The notes under the pieces: generated by a model
What the model saw: only the letters and a program-made list of their open reading frames with translations
Database searches by the model: none
What the model was told of the DNA's origin: nothing
Program-made: the position numbers and the translations under genes
In this document: in pieces, positions 61,327 through 64,000 of the stretch
Numbering within the stretch: position 1 is the first letter of the stretch
Layout of the letters: every line of letters starts with the position of its first letter
Origin: Selaginella moellendorffii
Taxonomy: Eukaryota > Streptophyta > Lycopodiopsida > Selaginellales > Selaginellaceae
DNA: 64,000 bases
Assembly: GCF_000143415.4 (NCBI RefSeq)
Contig: NW_003314358.1
Span: 258,731 to 322,730 of the forward strand
Direction: 5' to 3'

Positions 61327-63861
61327 ATGCAGCGTTTTCTCTTCATCTTCATCGTCTTGCTCCTCTCCTTCTCTTTACTTCGTGCCACTCCACACGATGT
61401 CTATGCCACGCCCAGCACGATCTGGAGGATCGGCTACCTCTCCAACATAGTTATCAAGGGTCCGATCGGCATTTTCGCGAAGCCCATGACGCTCGGGTTT
61501 AGCACACCTTGCGTTCTCGTCTCCTGCAAGAACGATCCACTCTATTACTTGTCCATCTCCATGCCGATCGACTCACCTGATAGCCAGTCCCAGGGCGCGA
61601 CAGTGGTGTGGAGAGCTACTCCAAGGCCTGTTCGTCTCGGTGCCTATCTCAACTTCACGATCGATGGCGACTTGGTGCTGCGCGACTTTGATGGCAGCTT
61701 TGTGTGGTCGACGGGGACAGCAAACGCTGGAGCGCAGATGATGACCCTCGAGAGCTCTGGAAATCTCGTCATCCAGACGGACAGTGGTTCTTTGCTGTGG
61801 CAGAGCTTTGATCATCCCACCGACGCGTTGCTCCCTGGCCAGATCCTAAAACCAGGGATGAAGTTAGTGGCAACAAAGACGAACGAGAACAAGGAACCAG
61901 GATACTTCTCTCTTGAGGTAAAACGCTCCTCGGTAGTCTTGTACTCCACCCTCCCGGCATATGGAGAGCTTTGGAGCTCTGACAGTAAAGATATATCTAC
62001 TGTCGTCCTCTCCAACAGCAACCTGCAGATTCGCAAAAGTTACGATCCTGTCGACTATTACACTCCAACGTTTAGCACAGTGACGTTTAGCCCAGTGACT
62101 GACCTTTCCGGTTACCAGTTGCTCAAGCTGTATCCGGATGGAGGGCTCCGATTTACCTCCCAGTCATACAGCAGTAACACCAGCAACACCACCAGTCTGA
62201 ACGCCCTGTTCACGGCAAAAACCTTGCCTCCGTCGTGTGGACCTGCTTGGCTTCCCAGAGAATATCAATGCGACTGTCTAGAGCTCGAGGAGGAGAACAG
62301 CTCCATGCGAGCCAGCATATCTGGGGACAAAAAAATATGCAAGTTTGATGAGCAGCCTCAAGAATGTGGCAAATACGATTTCTCACAACACGAGATGGTA
62401 GAAGCCAGAAACTACTACTACAACGATCACGCACCTTTCGGGCACTTATACACCCTCCACAACGTTACTCCAGTGAAGTGCAGGGCCCTGTGCATCAACA
62501 ACTGTACGTGTAAGGCGGTATTGATCGACGAGAAAACGAGTACCTGTTTCCAGATGAGCGAAGTCTTTGCTCTAAACAGGACGCACAACCCAGCCAGTCC
62601 AGCCTTGTCACTGTCTCTTAAGGTGCATCATGCTCCCAAACTTTCGTTCTCGCGCAGCTCTCCTCAATACTTGTCTACGCATAGAAGAGCCAAGCCAGCG
62701 ATTGTGGTGGTACTCTCTGCGACAACGATCGGGATAATTATCGTCGCAATCGTCATCTGGAAGAAACAGATAAACTCGTACCTCAAGCATTACGGGCAGT
62801 CGTTTCCATCTGGATCTGCTGAGGACGGCCTGCGTGATTTCACGTACTCGGAGCTATACACAGCCACCAAAGGTTTTAGTAACAAAATTGGAAGCGGAGG
62901 ATTCGGTATAGTATACGAAGGAGTACTTCAGGATGGATTCAAGGTTGCTGTCAAGCGCATCGAGAATTCAAACCAGGGTCACAAGCAGTTCAAGGCGGAA
63001 GTCAGAGTTATTGGAAGCATAAATCACAAAAACCTGGTACAACTCAAAGGCTTTTGCTCTCACTCGGCGTGCTACTTCCTGGTTTATGAGTACGTTGCAA
63101 ACGGGTCGCTAGACAAATGGATCTACTCGCAGGAAAAGCTGGGTTGGGACACAAGGTTTGCAATCATTGTCGACATTGCTAAAGGGATCTCCTATCTCCA
63201 CGATGAATGCACCACTAGAGTGCTTCACTTGGACATCAAGCCTCAAAACATACTGCTTGACGAGAACTTTGGCGTGAAGATCGCAGACTTCGGACTGTCC
63301 AGAATGGTAGAAAAAGGGGAAATGAGCAACGTCATGACAATGGTGAGAGGAACACCCGGATACATGGCTCCAGAATGGTTGCAGCTGAGAGTAAGCGACA
63401 AGCTCGACGTTTACAGCTTTGGGATCGTTGTTTTGGAGGTAGCTACAGGACTGCAAGCTCTTCATACCTGTGTGTCTTGCGGGACAAGCCCAAGGTTCCT
63501 GACCGCATGGATCGTTAACAACCTTCGAACGGGGAAAATGGTGCAGATGTTAGATAAAAAGCTGCAGCAAGAAATGGACGATACCTCAAGAAAGGTCCAA
63601 GTCGAGAAGCTGCTTCGCATCGGAGTGTGGTGCATTCAGCCGGATCCCAGGCAGCGGCCTGCAATGGTTGACGTCGTAAAGATGCTCGAAGGCTCGGCCG
63701 AAGTCTCGGATCCACCACTGCCTCCTCCCGAGGCCTGCAACAAAGTCGACACGAGCTTATCTCTCAACATCTTGATGGAAATGATAAACCAGCAAATGAC
63801 ACGGCCGAGAGTGGCGCGGGGATGCCTCCCTCTCCTCACGGAGAGAAGATCAGCAAACTGA
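61327..63861 (+). CDS. G-type lectin receptor-like kinase 4
   Basis: This is an intronless protein of 844 residues from the Met at 61327 (MQRFLFIFIVLLLSFSLLRA, a strong signal peptide; an ATG at 61303 is also in frame). The B-lectin domain has LNFTIDGDLVLRDFDGSFVW and LESSGNLVIQTDSGSLLWQS. A Cys-rich PAN-like part has CRALCINNCTCKAVL. The membrane helix is IVVVLSATTIGIIIVAIVIW. The kinase has IGSGGFGIVYEGVL, VAVKRIENSNQG, HLDIKPQNILLDENFGVKIA, DFGLSRMVEKGEM and GTPGYMAPEWLQL; it is non-RD. It is the paralogue of kinase 3, but the first 80 residues and the middle region differ, including a Ser/Thr/Asn insertion near 280. Confidence 0.93.
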   Translation: MQRFLFIFIVLLLSFSLLRATPHDVYATPSTIWRIGYLSNIVIKGPIGIFAKPMTLGFSTPCVLVSCKNDPLYYLSISMPIDSPDSQSQGATVVWRATPRPVRLGAYLNFTIDGDLVLRDFDGSFVWSTGTANAGAQMMTLESSGNLVIQTDSGSLLWQSFDHPTDALLPGQILKPGMKLVATKTNENKEPGYFSLEVKRSSVVLYSTLPAYGELWSSDSKDISTVVLSNSNLQIRKSYDPVDYYTPTFSTVTFSPVTDLSGYQLLKLYPDGGLRFTSQSYSSNTSNTTSLNALFTAKTLPPSCGPAWLPREYQCDCLELEEENSSMRASISGDKKICKFDEQPQECGKYDFSQHEMVEARNYYYNDHAPFGHLYTLHNVTPVKCRALCINNCTCKAVLIDEKTSTCFQMSEVFALNRTHNPASPALSLSLKVHHAPKLSFSRSSPQYLSTHRRAKPAIVVVLSATTIGIIIVAIVIWKKQINSYLKHYGQSFPSGSAEDGLRDFTYSELYTATKGFSNKIGSGGFGIVYEGVLQDGFKVAVKRIENSNQGHKQFKAEVRVIGSINHKNLVQLKGFCSHSACYFLVYEYVANGSLDKWIYSQEKLGWDTRFAIIVDIAKGISYLHDECTTRVLHLDIKPQNILLDENFGVKIADFGLSRMVEKGEMSNVMTMVRGTPGYMAPEWLQLRVSDKLDVYSFGIVVLEVATGLQALHTCVSCGTSPRFLTAWIVNNLRTGKMVQMLDKKLQQEMDDTSRKVQVEKLLRIGVWCIQPDPRQRPAMVDVVKMLEGSAEVSDPPLPPPEACNKVDTSLSLNILMEMINQQMTRPRVARGCLPLLTERRSAN

Positions 63862-64000
63862 TACAAGCTCATCTGGAATGTAAAGGAGAATGTCTCGAAG
63901 ACATACCATCCTAAACTTAACAAAAAATTCGTCACATCGAGGTAGATTTATAGTAAAACCACACACCTTCAAGACTTCCTTCATTTCTGAAGAGCCTGTA

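Noticed and set aside
1..64000. CRISPR arrays, bacterial operons, tRNA or rRNA genes
   Set aside because: The window is eukaryotic with spliced genes; no spaced short repeats and no cloverleaf or rRNA sequence were recognised by eye.

Overview
The window is nuclear DNA from a land plant. The introns are mostly about 45-65 bp, the PPR and receptor-kinase genes lack introns, and the genes are densely packed. Together these fit a lycophyte such as Selaginella moellendorffii. That name is an inference from gene style and protein content; no marker in the window proves it.

Region by region: (1) 1-7.8 kb is decayed mobile DNA. It holds a broken hAT transposase with a MITE inside it, two copies of a TCCATCTC-rich repeat block, and a scrambled Ty3/gypsy pol remnant with pieces on both strands. 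(2) 7.8-13.4 kb is AT-rich and nearly gene-free, apart from one very AT-rich single-exon gene for a secreted GNA-type (bulb) lectin with an unrecognised N-terminal domain. (3) 13.4-37.5 kb is a dense housekeeping block: coatomer beta'-COP head-to-head with a DNAJC8-like splicing J-protein, a SANT-domain chromatin protein, two PPR genes, an ABC1K8/OSA1-like plastid kinase (with a 100-N assembly gap), TIP41, a RAB21-type GTPase, an LBD transcription factor and a YLMG1 plastid protein. (4) 37.9-46.9 kb is a large inverted duplication. Each arm originally held a lectin receptor kinase, a divergent phosphatidylinositol-phosphate-kinase-like gene and a phosphoglycerate-mutase-like phosphatase, and the two arms have decayed in complementary ways. 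(5) 46.4-64 kb is a cluster of intronless G-type lectin receptor-like kinases: four intact genes (two near-identical, two of a second type) plus several fragments. They are interleaved with one intact and one decayed copy of the serine palmitoyltransferase subunit gene LCB1.

The cluster in (4)-(5) shows repeated local duplication. A unit made of a PIPK 3' remnant, a receptor kinase and LCB1 was copied in tandem, and pieces of it reappear inverted at 60.1-61.0 kb. The receptor kinases have signal peptide, B-lectin, PAN-like region, membrane helix and a non-RD kinase, the layout of plant surface immune receptors. A dense W-box cluster lies upstream of the third kinase. The most interesting items are the inverted duplication with reciprocal gene decay, the short PIPK-like gene, the AT-rich lectin with a novel domain, and the rearranged gypsy element with an RNase H module placed before its reverse transcriptase.
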